Source of the DNA: Cyanophora paradoxa
Lineage: Eukaryota > Glaucocystophyceae > Cyanophorales > Cyanophoraceae
Length of the DNA: 64,000 nt
Assembly (NCBI GenBank): GCA_004431415.1
Contig: QPMI01000298.1
Span: 1-64,000 of the forward strand
Direction of reading: 5' to 3'
Part shown: one piece after another, positions 20,915 through 33,105 of the stretch
Layout of the letters: every line of letters starts with the position of its first letter
Position numbering within the stretch: the stretch's first letter is position 1
The notes under the pieces: model-generated
The model's input: the letters and a program-made list of their open reading frames with translations, nothing else
Told to the model about the DNA's origin: nothing
The model's database searches: none
Position numbers and translations under genes: made by a program

Positions 20915-23127
20915 GATCGAGACGGATCCGCAGCAGCGCCCCCGATCGCCCCCGCTGACCGTGTGTCGAAGCTCATGATCATCCCATGGCCAGCCCCCCT
21001 TTGTCCGTTGTTTCTCCGATCACTGCCTCGAGCTCATGATCGTGCATACGAAGCGACACTCGATGTCAGCTATAGCTCGCTTGCTTTCAACTGGCTAGCT
21101 ATGCCGGGGCTCATATCGATCATGATCATGTGAAGCTGAGCATGAAGCCCGCGGCCGCCTTCGAGATATCCATATCCGATGATCTGCCGTGACATGTACA
21201 GTGATCGGTATAGCCTAGTTGGGGAAGGGAAAATCACTTCCCCTGTCCCTGTCCCTCGGGCCCAACCCTACCCCAAATCCCATTTCCCCGACCTCCTCAA
21301 AACCCGGGCCGCGCGGTACACCCTGAAAGCCCATCCCCAGGGGACCCCGAAACCGTGTCTCCCGGTCCCGTCCGACCAAAGGGTGATCCAGGAACAGGCA
21401 CCAACACCCGGGACAAAAAGGGGTCCAGCGAGGCACATGGAGCAGATATACAGGCCGGGCCAGTTCGAGGTCAATGCTTGCATTATGCCCGACATTCCGT
21501 ACTGCAAGAGCGAGGCCGGCGCGAGCGCGGTCGCGTAGGAGGACGCCGCGCGTGCTAGCCAATCGCATTGGAGAGTGCGAACTTACCCTGCGAAACCTCT
21601 TAAGGTACCCCCCGGCCGCATTCTCCCCCGGGCGCCACAGCTCGGCTTGGCTCAACAATGGTTACGCCTCTCGCGCGCGCGGCAGCTTGCTGTGGCTCAG
21701 CGGCTAGCCGCGCCAGCCGCGCACGCTTCACCCGCGCCAACCGCGACCCGACGCAATTGCACAAGCCGGCCGCAAGCCGCCCGCACTTGGCCGGCTATGC
21801 CACTTGCAACAAGCCGACGCCCGCGCGGCGCGCGGAGCCCCCCCGCGCGCGCGATGCGCATGCCTGCTGCAGCCGGCGCCGCTGATCATGAGCTGGCCCG
21901 CTGCGCCGCTTTTTGATCATGAGCGGAACGTGAGCTTGAGCAGCGTCCCCGCGCCCGCGCCCAGATCTCGCGGAGGCCTAGGCCAGCCCCTAGCTATATA
22001 GCAACGCCGTGACGCACGTGCACCCGCAGCACATGCGCACTCGTGCACCCGCCACGCCTCACGCGCGCGAAGGCCGCGGGGCATGCGCAGCCTGGCAGGA
22101 GCTCGAGCACGTCCATATGCATGGCCAGACAAGGTTCCCTCCCTCTTCCCAAGGCCCGCGCCTTACATAGCTATAGCTAGCTCGCTAGGCCCTGATCATG
22201 AAGCCTTCCTTTAAGAGGACAGCTCGCCTCGATCGCGAGGACAGCCGCTGAGCTCGCCTGGCGTGGCCAGCCTCGGCCGGAGCCGCCCCGGCGCCGCGGC
22301 GGCTCGCCGGCGCCCGGCCACGTGCACCGCGCGCGCGCCTTCTTAAGCTTAAGCGCTAACTTAAGTCCCTGCAGCTCCCCTCTGCATCTAGATCTTGGAT
22401 TCGCCGAGGTTAAATGCCCTTCCCCGGACCCAACTGACGCGCACGGCAAGTCAGTGGCCCTTTATAGGTAACCGACGATGATCGTCGGGCGGCGACTCGC
22501 GATCGGCGATCCAACTTGGCAATGATCGCCGAGCCTTGGATGACTGGGCCAGGCTCCGAGGCTCAGCGGCTGAATGCATGATCATCGCCATGGCCAACTG
22601 GCAAGCCTCCGAGGGCTCGGACTCTGGGAGTCGGATGCCATGATGTCCAAGAATTCGAAGCGGCCCGGGCCCGGGGGACGCCGTGACGAGGGCGGACTCC
22701 GGGAGCCCCCTAGCTGGGCCCTTTCTCTTAAGTGGCAGGCCTGCAGCTGAGGCTCTCCGAGGCTCAAGAGTCCGACGGTCTGTCGACGTCATTTGCCAAA
22801 ACTACTCCTTGGAGACACACATCATGGCATGAACACGTGCTAGACGGCGCCAAAAATCAGACAGCGTGCTACGTGCTGCGGGTGGATGCGGTGGGCGGCC
22901 CGAGGGTGGGAGAATGGTGGCGTCAGGGGTCCACGGTCATCGCTGCGGAACGCGGGCAGCCGCCGGCCGGCGCCATCCGAAGAACGCGGCGGGGCTCGAA
23001 TCTGGAGCGGCCGGGGCGGGAGAAAATGAGGGCGGGCGGGGCGTTGATCCGGTGCGGGTGCGGGTGGGAGCATGCGCAGGGCCCCAAAAACAGGCCGGGG
23101 GAGGGAGGGGGACGGGAGCGGGGCGGG
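20915..23127. other. 2.2-kb intergenic region, no gene recognised
   Basis: Between the ends of RMI1-like (plus) and the USP37-like gene (minus). It is rich in palindromic words (GATCATGATCATG near 21117-21130, TAGCTATAGCTAGCTCGCTAG near 22168-22188). A stretch near 21225-21480 has a different texture, C-rich and repetitive (CCCTGTCCCTGTCCCTCGGG) without the usual CCCCGCCCC pattern, and is open for 119 codons on plus from 21179. I cannot tie it to any family. Nothing else looks coding. Confidence 0.4.
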
Positions 23128-26100
23128 TCAGGGGCGGGGGGGGCCGGGGGCGGGGCCCGGGCGGCAGGCCTCGTTGACGTAGAAGAAGATGTAGCCGGCG
23201 GCCTGGCGGCGCTCCCCGAAGACCTCCGCCGCCGCCACCTCCCGCACGCTCGCGTCGTTCAGGTTCAGCCACCGCCCGCTCGCCCCGTCGTGCACGTCGC
23301 ACTGGCGCACGGCGGGGCGTGAGGCGGGGGGGCGGGGCGGGGCGGGGTGGGGGCGGACGATGTAGTGTCCGGCGGCGGCGCTGGAGCCGACGTGGGAGAT
23401 GATGCTGTGCAGGCGGTAGCGCGTCTCCAGCGGGCCCGCCGCCCCCGCGCCCCCCGCCTCCTCCTCCAGCACCGCCTCCAGCGACTCCGGCAGCGCCCCC
23501 CCCGCCCCCGCCTCCTCCTTGCCCCCCCGCCGCGCCGGCCCCGGCGGCGTCCGCTCCTCCTCGCGGGCCCGCGCCGGTCCGCCTTGCGCCGCCCCCTCCT
23601 GCAGCGAGAGGCGGATCGCCCGCCGCAGCTCCTCGTCCTGCCCCGCGCCGCCGCGTCACGCTCCGGGGCGGCGGGGCGGGGGCGGGGCGGGGGCCGGCAC
23701 CTCCTCGGCTTCGTTGTTCTGGGGCGCCGCCTCGGCGAGGCTCAGCTCGATGGCCTTGCGCAGGTCCACGTCCTCGTCCTCGCTGCGCGCCGGCTCGCCC
23801 CGAGGCGCGCGCGCGTGCGGGCAGGGGGCGGGGGCGGGCGCACATGACGATGGCGGCGTCGGGGTCGCCGAGGGCGCCGGCCGCCGGGGAGGAGGAGCGG
23901 CCGGGGGCGGGGCCGGCGCCGGGGCGGGGGAGCCCTCGGGGCGCTCGAGGTCCACGAAGGACGGGGACGGGGCGCCCGCCGAGCTCGAGTTGGGCGGAGT
24001 CCGCTCCCCAACCGACCCCGCCCCGCCCTCCTGCGCCGCGAAGCTCGCCGACGCCCGCGCCCGGCCCCGCAGCGCCGGCGCGCCCTCCGTCCACCCCTCC
24101 TCGCACGCGAAGCCTGCCGGAGGTTCGGAGGCGGTGCGGGGGGAGGGGCGGTGCGCGCACCAAGGTCCAGGGTGGCGTCGATCTCGACGGGGTCGGCGCG
24201 CTTGTCGTGCGAGCGGCGCGAGAGGACGAACTTGAAGCGCTTGAGGTGCAGCACGAGCACGCGCGGCAGGCGCCGGAGCCGGTGCTCCACGCGCGCCGAC
24301 CTGTGCCCGCACGCCTCGCACGTCCGCTCCACCCCGCCCTCCGCCTGCCCGGAGCCGCCCCCCGTCAGCCCGGCCGCTGGCGGCGAAGGAGGCGGGGGCG
24401 GGCCGCGCACGGCGAAGAAGCGGCGGAGGAGGGAGGAGAGGGAGGGCCGGGCGGGGGCGAGGGCCGACGAGGCGGGGGCGGAGGAGGAGGAGGAGGAGGA
24501 GGAGGAGGGGGAGGGGGAGGGGGCGGGGGCCTCGGGGATGTCGAGGGAGAAGTCGCGGTAGAGCTCGGCGAGGGAGGCGCGCGCGCCGCACGCCCCCGCC
24601 TCGCACTCGAACCCGTGCGACACCTCGCACTCAAAGTTCACCCGCGTCGGGCACCGCGCCGACCGCTGCGGCTCCCGCCCGTCCGCCCCGCTGACGGCGG
24701 CCTCGGGGCCCTCCGGGGAGGGGGCGCGGGGCCTGGGGCCGGCCTCCTCGTCGAAGGGGGCGGCCTCGGAGTGGAGCTGCTCGAGGAGGACGGCGAGGAA
24801 CTCGTGCGCGTCCTGCTGCGCGTTGCCCCGGAACCGCTCCAGCTGCCCCGCGATCGCCGCCTTCAGCTCCCGCGCCGAGATCGTCCGCCGCTCCCCCTGC
24901 TGCACCTGCCCGCCCCGCCTCTCACGCCCCCGCGCGCGGCCGCCGGGGGGCGGGGCGGGGGCGCGTGCCTGGGCGAGGATGCAGAGGAAGGCGCGGTAGG
25001 CGCCGGGGGAGGCGGCGGCGCGCTTGGCGAGGGGCCGCGAGAGGAGCGACTGGACGAAGGGCGCGAGGCTCGTCAGGCACTGCAGCGTCGCGTTGATGTA
25101 GCACGTGTTCCTGCGCCCCCCCCGCGTCACGCCCCGCCCCCGCGCCCCGCGCCCCGCCCCGCGCCCCCCGTCCCCTGCTTGCCCTCGCCCCGCACGCACC
25201 CCAGGTTCTCAAAGCTGCGAGGTGGGTGGGCGGGCCGTGAGCGGGGCGGCGGGGCCCCGGGGAGGGGGGAGGGGCGCGGGGGGTACCCCTTGCGGATGGA
25301 GGCGCGGGTGGCGACGCCGGAGCCGAAGGAGGAGGCGCCGCCCTCGCTGCCGCCCGGGCTCGCGCGCCGCGGCGCCCCCGGGGCCGGGGCGGGGCGCGCG
25401 CACGGGGAGACGGAGGAGCGCTTGCGGTCCCAGGCGCCCCCGCCCACGCGCGTCTCACGCTTCGAGTAGAAGTTGCCGGGCGGGATCGCCCCCGCGCTCC
25501 CCCTGCTCCCGCGTCAGAGACTGCCACGGCGCGTCTCAGGCGAAAGGGGCGCGGTGGGCGCGCCACTGCTCGGGCGAGTCCGGGTCCTCGATGTCGTCGT
25601 CGAGCGGGTCGCTCGCACGCCCCGCCGGTGCCTTTGCCGCCGATGCCTTCGCCGTCGCCCGCCTGATTTCTTCAGCTCGCCGCTCTTTCTGCTTCATCTC
25701 TTCCTCCTTCTGCCGCTTCTCCTCGGCCGCCCGGAGCACCTTCGCCCCGTAGCTGCCCCCCGTGACGGCCGACACCCTCTGCTGCGGCGGCGCGTCTGCC
25801 GTCCCCCTCAGGTGGCAGCGGGGCACGGACGCACAGCAGTGCGCACCGTCTTCCTGCCCACGCTCCCGCAGCACAGCGCGAGCGCGATCGTCCATGAGCG
25901 ACCTCACATTCTCCTTCCCCACTCGCCCCCGCCCAGCCGGAGGACGGTACGGAGGCTGCTGCGGCTGGGTGACTCGCGGCTTCTTGGAAGCATCTTGCGT
26001 GGCCGCGGGCGTGGCCGGCACGGAACGCTTCTCTTGCAGGACACCTGAGCGCCCAGAAAACTCAATGCCATGGCTTCGCACGCGAGGCCAGAGAAGCAGA

Positions 26101-26471
26101 CCGGTCATGACGAAGTTGTCGATGCGGAGGACGCTTGCGAGCGCAACGATAAACTGTTGTAACTCCTTGGTATTGGCTTGCTCGATGAGGATGTTGCTCC
26201 AATTCAGATTCGCGGCGTTCTTTTCGAGAGCGGTGAACGTGCAACTGCCGTCTGCAGTGTTGTAGCTCACAATTTTGGAGGCCGACGGGAGCTTCCACGA
26301 GCTTCCTGTGCCGTCCTCTAACTTGATTTCGACAAATCCGCGGGGTCCAGTCCCTTCTCTCCTGATCAAGTCGATCGATGCGCGCTTCGCTGTGACACTT
26401 TTGGAGGTTGGAAGGCGCAAGGCTTGGCTTATGGTGACCCTCGCGGCGAGTGTGGCGACCTTCTCAGGCAT
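23128..26471 (-). CDS. USP37-like ubiquitin-specific protease with embedded ubiquitin-interacting motifs
   Basis: Cysteine protease that removes ubiquitin. From ATG 26471 the N-terminal ~90 aa (FVEIKLEDGTGSSWKLP ... KELQQFIVALASVL) resembles the PH-like domain of USP37/26/29. The short GGSYGAKVLRAA downstream parallels the GSFGA motif after that domain. A Lys/Glu helix follows. The catalytic core is split by introns: FENLG-NTCYINATLQCL (catalytic Cys, about 25070-25230), NAQQDAHEFLAVLLEQLH, a zinc-type CEACG, and LPRVLVLHLKRFKFVLSRR. An insertion then carries two ubiquitin-interacting motifs, DLRKAIELSLAEA (about 23725-23790) and DEELRRAIRLSLQEG (about 23590-23640). The His box YRLHSIISHVG...AGHYI and the final WLNLNDASVREV ... 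GYIFFYVNEA follow. UIMs between the LKRF and His boxes are the USP37 layout. The stop near 23128 is the first in frame after the domain; a further intron is possible. Confidence 0.85.
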
Positions 26472-27333
26472 TCAGATCAGGCATGACCTGCGTATGCATA
26501 CGCGTATTAGAGACGGCAAGCGAATGCGGTACCGCATCAGGGCGCGGGCAAGTGTCTGAAATGCAAGTTTGAACTTTCAAAGGTGCAGGTTCGGCGATGG
26601 CACGAGGCCAACGATGCACAATATCGCTGAAGTGCGCGCTAGCGCTCGTCTCCCGACCCGCCTGAGGCGGCGCACCTGAAGGATACGCGATGAGAACGCA
26701 CGCCTGCCGGGTCGATGATGCCGTAAGGCCCTCTGAGTCGACCGAAAGCCCAAGAGGTTGTTTGAGCTCGCTGAGAGCAGCCGGCCGGCCGCCTAATTCA
26801 ATTTGCTTGCCGCGCGCAGGGGTACACATATCCAAAGGCATCCGCCCTCGGGCACGCAGCTTCCTTTTGGAGGCCCTCTCCCTCTCTAGAGAGCTTTGGA
26901 GGCCATGGAGGGGGAGAGCTGCAGGTCATTGCAAGAAAACGCGGGTGGCAAGCACGGGAACCGGCTGAAGGTTTGCGCATAGCGACACAGCGACACTGCC
27001 GCGACAGCCATCTGAACCGATTGTGCAGACTTTGCGGTCCCTGTCCTTGAGGCTCAACCAGAGCTCCCAAAGTTTCGGTGCGTGTCAAACCAGGCAGCCG
27101 GCTCTGGCTGCGCCGCCTGCAACGCCCCATGAGCTCTAGGGCATGCGTTGCTGCCCAAGTTCCGCCAGTGTGTCCGCCACCGCCGCCCACGCTCCGGGTC
27201 CTCATCCGCCGCCCTTTTAGATCTGCACAGCACGCGCAAGGCAACCACGGCCGGTTGCTAGAGGCGGATGCGAGATTAGAGATCCGACCGGCGGCCCTCC
27301 CGCGGCCGTTTCATTATCTCGGGCCTCTGAGTC
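26472..27333. promoter_or_regulatory. Divergent intergenic region upstream of USP37-like and the 97-aa gene
   Basis: About 860 bp between outward-facing genes, of ordinary mixed composition. It includes CTCTCCCTCTCTAGAGAGCT (about 26876-26895), a pyrimidine tract running into an AGAGAG inverted complement that could be a promoter element or part of an untranslated region. No exon that I can defend, though 5' non-coding exons of either gene may lie here. Confidence 0.35.
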
Positions 27334-27715
27334 GTGCCGGCGCTGACTGGGAAGGCAGGGAACCCTTGGATCAGCCAGGACCCGACCGACAAGATCAAGA
27401 ATCTAATCGAGCTTTCCACGGGCACGCCCAGGGATGCCAAGAAGCTGTCCATCATGCAGGCCCGCCGCGCCTCCGCGCACGTATCGCCGCTGGTTCCGGC
27501 CTCACGCGGCCCGGCCCGCAGACCGGCATCGCCATCCCCGCCGAGCTGGAGATGAGCGCGAACCCCTTCCCCTCCGGTGCGGTCCCCGGCGCGCGGGGCT
27601 CGTCGCGGGCCGACGGGGCGCAGTGGCGCCGGACGCGCCGGTGGAGGCCATTACCAACTCACCCATCGACGACGTGCTCTCCTCGGCGCTCGCCTCCGCC
27701 GAAGTCTCCAGCTGA
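27334..27715 (+). CDS. Small hypothetical protein, 97 aa, three exons
   Basis: Exons 27334-27480, 27522-27576 and 27624-27715 join in frame across two very short GT-AG introns of 41 and 47 nt, ending VLSSALASAEVSS with TGA. The protein begins MPALTGKAGNPWISQDPTDK and contains IKNLIELSTGTPRDAKK and IAIPAELEMSANPFPS. It is soluble and Ser/Ala/Pro-rich, with no motif I recognise. That both introns restore a single open frame supports a real gene. The start could be further upstream if another exon exists. It faces the DUF218 gene tail-to-tail, 185 bp apart. Confidence 0.5.
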
Positions 27716-27900
27716 GGGCCCCGCGCCCTCCGCACGGCCCCTGCCCCGCAGCCGCCAGGCCCCTCGACAGTTCTTTCCGCCCCCGCGGGCCCCCGGCCCG
27801 CTTCCCTCTCTGTATTCGCACTTCCGTTCCGTATTCTTGTGTATAGCTAGTAGAGATCAGTCGGCAGGAGGGTCGGGGGCGGCGAGCGGGTTGCGGGGGG

Positions 27901-29071
27901 TCAGTAGGTCTTGAGGACGTCGCCGGTGGCGCGCTGGGGCGCGGGGGGGACGGCGACGGCGTAGGCGGCGTGCTCCTCGAAGAGGAACGCGTGCAGCTCG
28001 CGCATGCTGCCCTGCGCCCCCGCCCGCCCCGCTCGAGCCCCCCGAGGCGCCCCCTCCGGCCGGCCGGCCTCGGGCCGGGAGGGCGCACGATGCGAGCCGC
28101 GTTCGCCCGGACGGAGAGCAGGCTCGCCGCCTCGCGCTCTGCGTGCGGGGCCCCTCGGCCGGGCCGGAGGCGCGGGGCGGGGCGGGGGCGGGGCGGACGG
28201 CGGCGGGGGGCGAGGAGGGCGTCGAGGCCGGCGTCGGAGACGGGGAGGAAGGCGAGCTCGTAGGGGGCCTGCGCCGGCGACGGCGCCAGCGCCAGCACCC
28301 ACTCGAAGATCGCCCGCGTCCTGCAAGCCCCGCCTCCGCCCCACCAGCTGCAGCCCGGGCGTTCCGGCGGGAGCGCACCGCGCCATGTGGAACTCGCTTG
28401 TCACGATCTGGGGCGGGGTGAGCGGGGCGGGGCGGGGCGGGGCGGGGGCCGGGGGCGCGCGAGGAGGCGGCGGAGGGCGCGGGGCTCGAGGTGCATGACG
28501 CGCGCGAAGTACGCGTTCCCGATCGTGTCGTACGACGCGCACTCCGTCAGCACGCGCCGCGCGGGGAACCCTGCCCCGCCCGCCTCTCAGATCGACATCA
28601 AAAGCTGGGGGACCTCAGCGGCGCGGCGGGCGTGGCGCGCCGCGGCGAGTGAGGTAGCGGGCGGCGGCGACGGACTCGAAGACGGGAAAGCCGCTCTCGT
28701 CCAGCAGCGGCGGCAGGTGCGTCGTCCTGCGCCGCGCGCCGCCCCGCCGCGGCGTTAGCCGTGTAGCGACAGCGCGCGCGCGCGAGCAAGAGGCTGGCAG
28801 CGCGCGCCCTGCAGACAGAGTGATGATGAACTCGTCGCTAGCGCTGCGAGTGAAGTCGGGGCCGCCGTGCGCGCGCGCGACCTCCAGCGCCGCGTCCAGC
28901 CGCCGCCTCACCCACTCTGGCGGCTCGCCTGCGGCCGTTCACGGCGCGAAGAGCTGGATCCCGCATGCAACGCGTACCGGTCTCACGGTCGATGCCGCCG
29001 CCGGGGACGACGATGGCGTCGTACGGCGCCGCGCCCTGGGCCGCTGCTAGGTCCAAGGTGCACGCCTCCAT
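27901..29071 (-). CDS. DUF218 (YdcF/SanA/ElyC-like) protein
   Basis: Member of the DUF218 family, which in bacteria includes envelope-related proteins and in eukaryotes is poorly understood. ATG 29071 gives MEACTLDLAAAQGAAPYDAI followed by VVPGGGIDRETGTR, the family's N-terminal nucleotide-like loop. The later exons carry TRSASDEFIITLSAG (the 'iitSGg' strand), ESGFPVFESVAAARYL, RVLTECASYDTIGNAYFARV (the E..S.dT.~NA motif) and IVTSEFHMARC (the TSxFHmxR motif), then RAIFEWVLAL. The C-terminus is LHAFLFEEHAAYAVAV ... GDVLKTY, TGA 27901-27903. Introns are 50-120 nt and GC-rich. No obvious signal peptide at the chosen start. Starts 295 bp from the divergent coiled-coil gene. Confidence 0.75.
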
Positions 29072-29366
29072 GCCGCGTCCCTCTCAATGTTGCCTCGCCG
29101 GGGCTGAACGGCCCAACCCACGCCCGGCCTTGAATCGAATCCCGGCGGGGCCGCTTCGCAGCCGCGCTGCCGCGCAGTGCAACAGCTCCTGGCCAGCCCT
29201 GCTAGCTACCCGAGCGCGCATCGACGCGATAGAGCGCTCTAGACCATTGTAGCGTGGGATCGACGTGCGCCTAGATTAGCTCGCCGTCTGAGTCCGGGAC
29301 GCCGTCCCGGCGGCGATGGTCCTGGGGCGTCCGGCGTTGCTGAGGCAATAACAGTACGAGTGCTAG

Positions 29367-32300
29367 ATGCAAGTACTAGTGCACGTCGACGAGAAGGACG
29401 ACAGGGGCCGCTTCTCGCGGAGCCTGCTGCCCCGCCTCCCGCTGGACACGCTGCCGCCCTCGCCGCCCAAGCGCCCGCGGCCGAGCCGGCCGCCCTCGTC
29501 GCGGAGGAAGTCGCTGGAGATAGCGGACAGCGCTGCGCGCTTTGCGGCGAAGAAGAACGACCCGGCGCGCTCGAGCTCGCCGCCGCACCCCGCGTGGCCG
29601 TCCGCCCGCGCTGTCGGACCCACCGTTGCCGCGCTAGTCGACGGCCGCCTCCCGTCTGTTGCCCCGGACCTCTCGCCCGGCCGCGCCGCGCCTCGATTGA
29701 CGCCCCCGCAGGGGCCGCTCGGCGCATGGCACCCTCACAGGCGCGAGCGCCACCCCGGGGCGCCGCCGCCGCTGACCCTGCACGCAGCGTCGGCGCCGGC
29801 GAGCCTGCACTCGACGGCGCGGCTGCGGTACCCGCGGGACGAGTCGCCTGATCACGGGGCCTCCCGCGCGGCGCTCGGCTCGCTCGCGGCCACGGTGCGC
29901 GCCACCGCGCGCCGGCGCGCGCTGCGGGGCCCGGGGAGCGGGGCCGAGGGGGCGGGGGCCAGGGTGTGGGGGAGGGGAGGGAGGAGCGGGAGTCGATCGC
30001 GCGGATCGAGGCGATGCTGCAACGCGAGCTCGCCGGCCTCAACGAGCACCGCTCCGCCGGGCCCTCCGCCCCCCGCCTTTCGGTCTTTCGCAAAGCCTTC
30101 GGTCCCCGCCCCGCCCCGCCCCGCCCCGGAAAGGCCGCGCCGGCGACACCGGGGCTGGCAGAGGGGGTGATCGGGCAGTTCCGGTTCGTGGGGCCCACGC
30201 TCGCCGCTATCAAGGCCGAGTACGACGCGTGCGCCCCGCGGCAGCCCCCGCGCGCCCCCCGCGCCCCGCCCCGCCGCCCTCACGTCCCCGCAGCTACCTC
30301 GCCGCCCTCGAGGCCGAGAAGGGCCGCCTGTGCGCCCCGCCGGGCCCCGCGCGCGCTCCCGGCGGGCGTCGGGGGCCGAGGGGCGGGCCCCGGGCAGGCT
30401 CTCGCTGGGGGCGCGGGAGGCGGTGGCCAAGTACAGCGCCGAGCTGGAGCGCCTGCGCGCCGAGCACCGCCGCGAGGCCGCCGAGCTCCGGTCCGCCCCC
30501 GCCCCGCCCCCCGCCCCTCTTCGCCCCTCCTCGCCCACGCAGCTGGCGCAGCGCGGCGCTCAAGGCGGCGCGCGAGTCGGAGGCGGAGGCGCGCCGCCGC
30601 TGCGACGAGGCCGAGGCCGCCGGTGCGCCCCGCGGGGCATGGGGCCGGCGCGGGGCGCGGGGGCGCGAGGTGGGCGGGGCGGCAGCGGAGGAGCGGCTCG
30701 GGGAGGCTCAGCGGGCGGAGGCGAACTGGCGGGAATGGAGGCAGGCGAACGGGGCGCTGGTGTCGATGGTGGGCCACTACGAGCGCATGTTCGAGGAGGC
30801 CGAGGCCAGCCGCATCAAGGAGGCCAAGGAGGCCGAGGCCGCCTTCCGGCCCGCCCCTCCGCGCCCCGCCGCCCGCCCCCCGCAGCTGACGGGGCGGGCG
30901 GGGCGGGGGGCAGGCTGGCGGCGGAGTCGCAGGCGCACGTGCGGACGCTGCTCGAGGAGATCGAGCGCATCAAGGCGCGCGGGGCCGGGCGGCTGGGGGG
31001 AGGCGGGAGCTGACGGGGGGGCAGCACATGATGGAGGCCGCGGGGAAGGAGGTGCGCGCGCAGGCGAAGGAGGAGAACAAGCGCGAGATCCAGCGCCTCC
31101 ACCGCCTCATCGGCACCGTCCGCCCCCCGCGCCCGCCGCCGAGGGCGGCGCGGGGGGGCCTGAGGGGCGGGGCGCGGGCAGACGAAGCTGCAGCTGCGGG
31201 CGGTGGAGACGCAGTACGACGAGCTTGTGCTGGAGCACCGGGAGACGGTGGAGCAGGTGGAGGCGCTGGCCTCGACGCTGCGCGAGGGGGCCCTCCCCGT
31301 GGGCGCCGAGGGCCCCGAGCTCGCCGCCCGCCTCGGGCCCCTCCAGGCCGCCCTCGGCGGCATCCGCGGCCGCCTCACCCCCCGCCCCGACTGGGGCGCC
31401 GTCAAGGCCCGCGCCCCCGCCCTCGAGCTCGGCGGCGACCCGCCCAAGCCGACGGCCGCGCTCCTCTCCGACCTGCTCTACCTGCTCGAGAAGGCGGAGA
31501 CGAAGGCGGCGCTGGCGGCGAGCGGGGCCGGGGAGGGCCCGGCGCTGGAGCCGGCGGAGGCGCGCGAGGAGGACGCGAGCCTCTCCGCCGCCAAGGACTA
31601 CGTCGAGGGGCTCGGCACCGGCGCCACCGTCCCCCGCTACCTCCGGCGAGCCGCCCGGCCCCGGGGGAGACGGGCGGGGGCGGGGGCTGAGGGCGGGGGC
31701 AGGTGGGCGGGGAAGGTGCGCAACCGGAAGCTCTCGAAGCGGGACACGGAGGCCCTCGTCCGCGACTGCTGGAGCTCGGCGCGGCCCCCGCCCTGCCCCG
31801 CCCCCGCCCCCGCCCCTCCTGACCGCCCCCCAGAAGTTCGTGTACGACCGGTCGGTGCGGGCGGCGAAGGGCGCGCAGACCCCCATGGCCGACTACTTCT
31901 ACATCTACCTCCAGAAGCGCTTCGGCATCCAGGCCATGGCGCGCCCCGCCCCGCCCCCTCGCGCCCCCCCTCTCATGTCCCTCCGCCCCGGGGCAGATCG
32001 CGGAGTACGGGTACAGCGTGGTGGACGCGCTGCAGCGCTACTCGTACGACGCCGACGTGGATCTCTTCCGCCGCGTCCTGGCGGGGGAGCTCTCGGAGGA
32101 GGTGTACGCGGACCAGCTAGATATGATGGAGCGCTTGCGTCAGATGTGCATCAAGCTGGACCGCAACCAGTCGGGGGGGAAGGAGACGGGGGTCGTCGCG
32201 AAGCGCACCCTGGTCGCATCGCTGCGCAAGTTCTTCCCCCTCAAGGCCGACCCCGACTTCCGCGCCCTCCTCCGCGCCCTCGACGGCGAGCAGCCCGGCA

Positions 32301-32893
32301 ACGAGGCGCCCGCCCCGCCCCGCCCCCCGCCCCGCCCTCGCGCTCACACAAGCTCTCTTCCCGAGAAGGTCGTGCACTACAAGCTCTTCCAGGAGGACCG
32401 GAACTACAACCAGGGCCCCTTCATGGAGCTGCTGCGGGCGCAGTACATCCGCGACGTGCAGGCGTACACCGCCGAGGTCGAGGCGGCGATCCTCGCCCTG
32501 CCGCGCGACGGGGAGGGCAAGGTGACCGTCGCCGCCCTCCGCGAGGCCATGTCCGCCCTCGACCCCGAGCGGCCCCCGAAGGCGCGCCCCCGGCGCGCCC
32601 CGCGTCGCCCGCCCTCCTGGCGCTGAGGGGCGGGGCGGGGCCAGAGCATGGACGAGGTGCTGGGGCGGGGCCTGGGCCCCGAGCTCGCCGACGTGGGGCT
32701 CCTCTACGCCGGCACCGCCGTCGACCCCGAGCGCTTCGTGCGCAACCTCCGCCAGGGCATCCTCAAGAAGGCCGTCCGCCTCGAGCCCCGCGCCCCCGCC
32801 CCCGACCCCAAGCCCGGCGGCGGCGCCCGCCCGCCCGCCAGCGGGCCCCTCGCCCCGCTCCCCGGCCAGGGCGACGAGCCCGACGACGAGTGA
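29367..32893 (+). CDS. TSNAXIP1-like coiled-coil protein (candidate ciliary/flagellar)
   Basis: Long helical protein resembling translin-associated factor X-interacting protein 1, a protein linked to cilia and sperm in animals. After a basic Pro-rich N-terminus (from ATG 29367) the TSNAXIP1 N-terminal-type region reads IARIEAMLQRELAGLNEH ... RLSVFRKAFG ... IGQFRFVGPTLAAIKAEYDA, then YLAALEAEKGRL. Coiled coil follows over 30400-31300 (for example VAKYSAELERLRAEHRREAA, HVRTLLEEIERIK, YDELVLEHRETVEQVEALAS). The conserved C-terminal part includes YDRSVRAAKGAQTPMADYFY, YLQKRFGIQAM, EEVYADQLDMMERLRQMCIK and YKLFQEDRNYNQGPFMELLR. Ends EPDDE, TGA 32891-32893. At least ten C-rich introns. A flagellar role is inference from the family. 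Confidence 0.55.
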
Positions 32894-33105
32894 CGCGCGC
32901 GTTTCCCCCCGGCCCCCCTCCGGCTCCCCGCCTGCCACCCCGCCCCCTGCAACGATCAAGCGCGGCGAGCAGCTCGTCTGCGGCGCGGCCCGTGCCGGCG
33001 TCTTGCGGCCCGGCTGCGGCCGGCGTGGCGGGGCAAGTCCGTGTGCGCTAGGAGCTTCGTTGACGACACGAAGTGAGGGGATGGGCTCGCGGGGAGCGGT
33101 GCCCT

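Noticed and set aside
30229-33051. Open frame of 940 codons on plus overlapping the TSNAXIP1-like gene
   Set aside because: Runs through GT-AG introns and alternates coherent exons with Pro/Arg low complexity; only the exon pieces in the proper frames look like protein.
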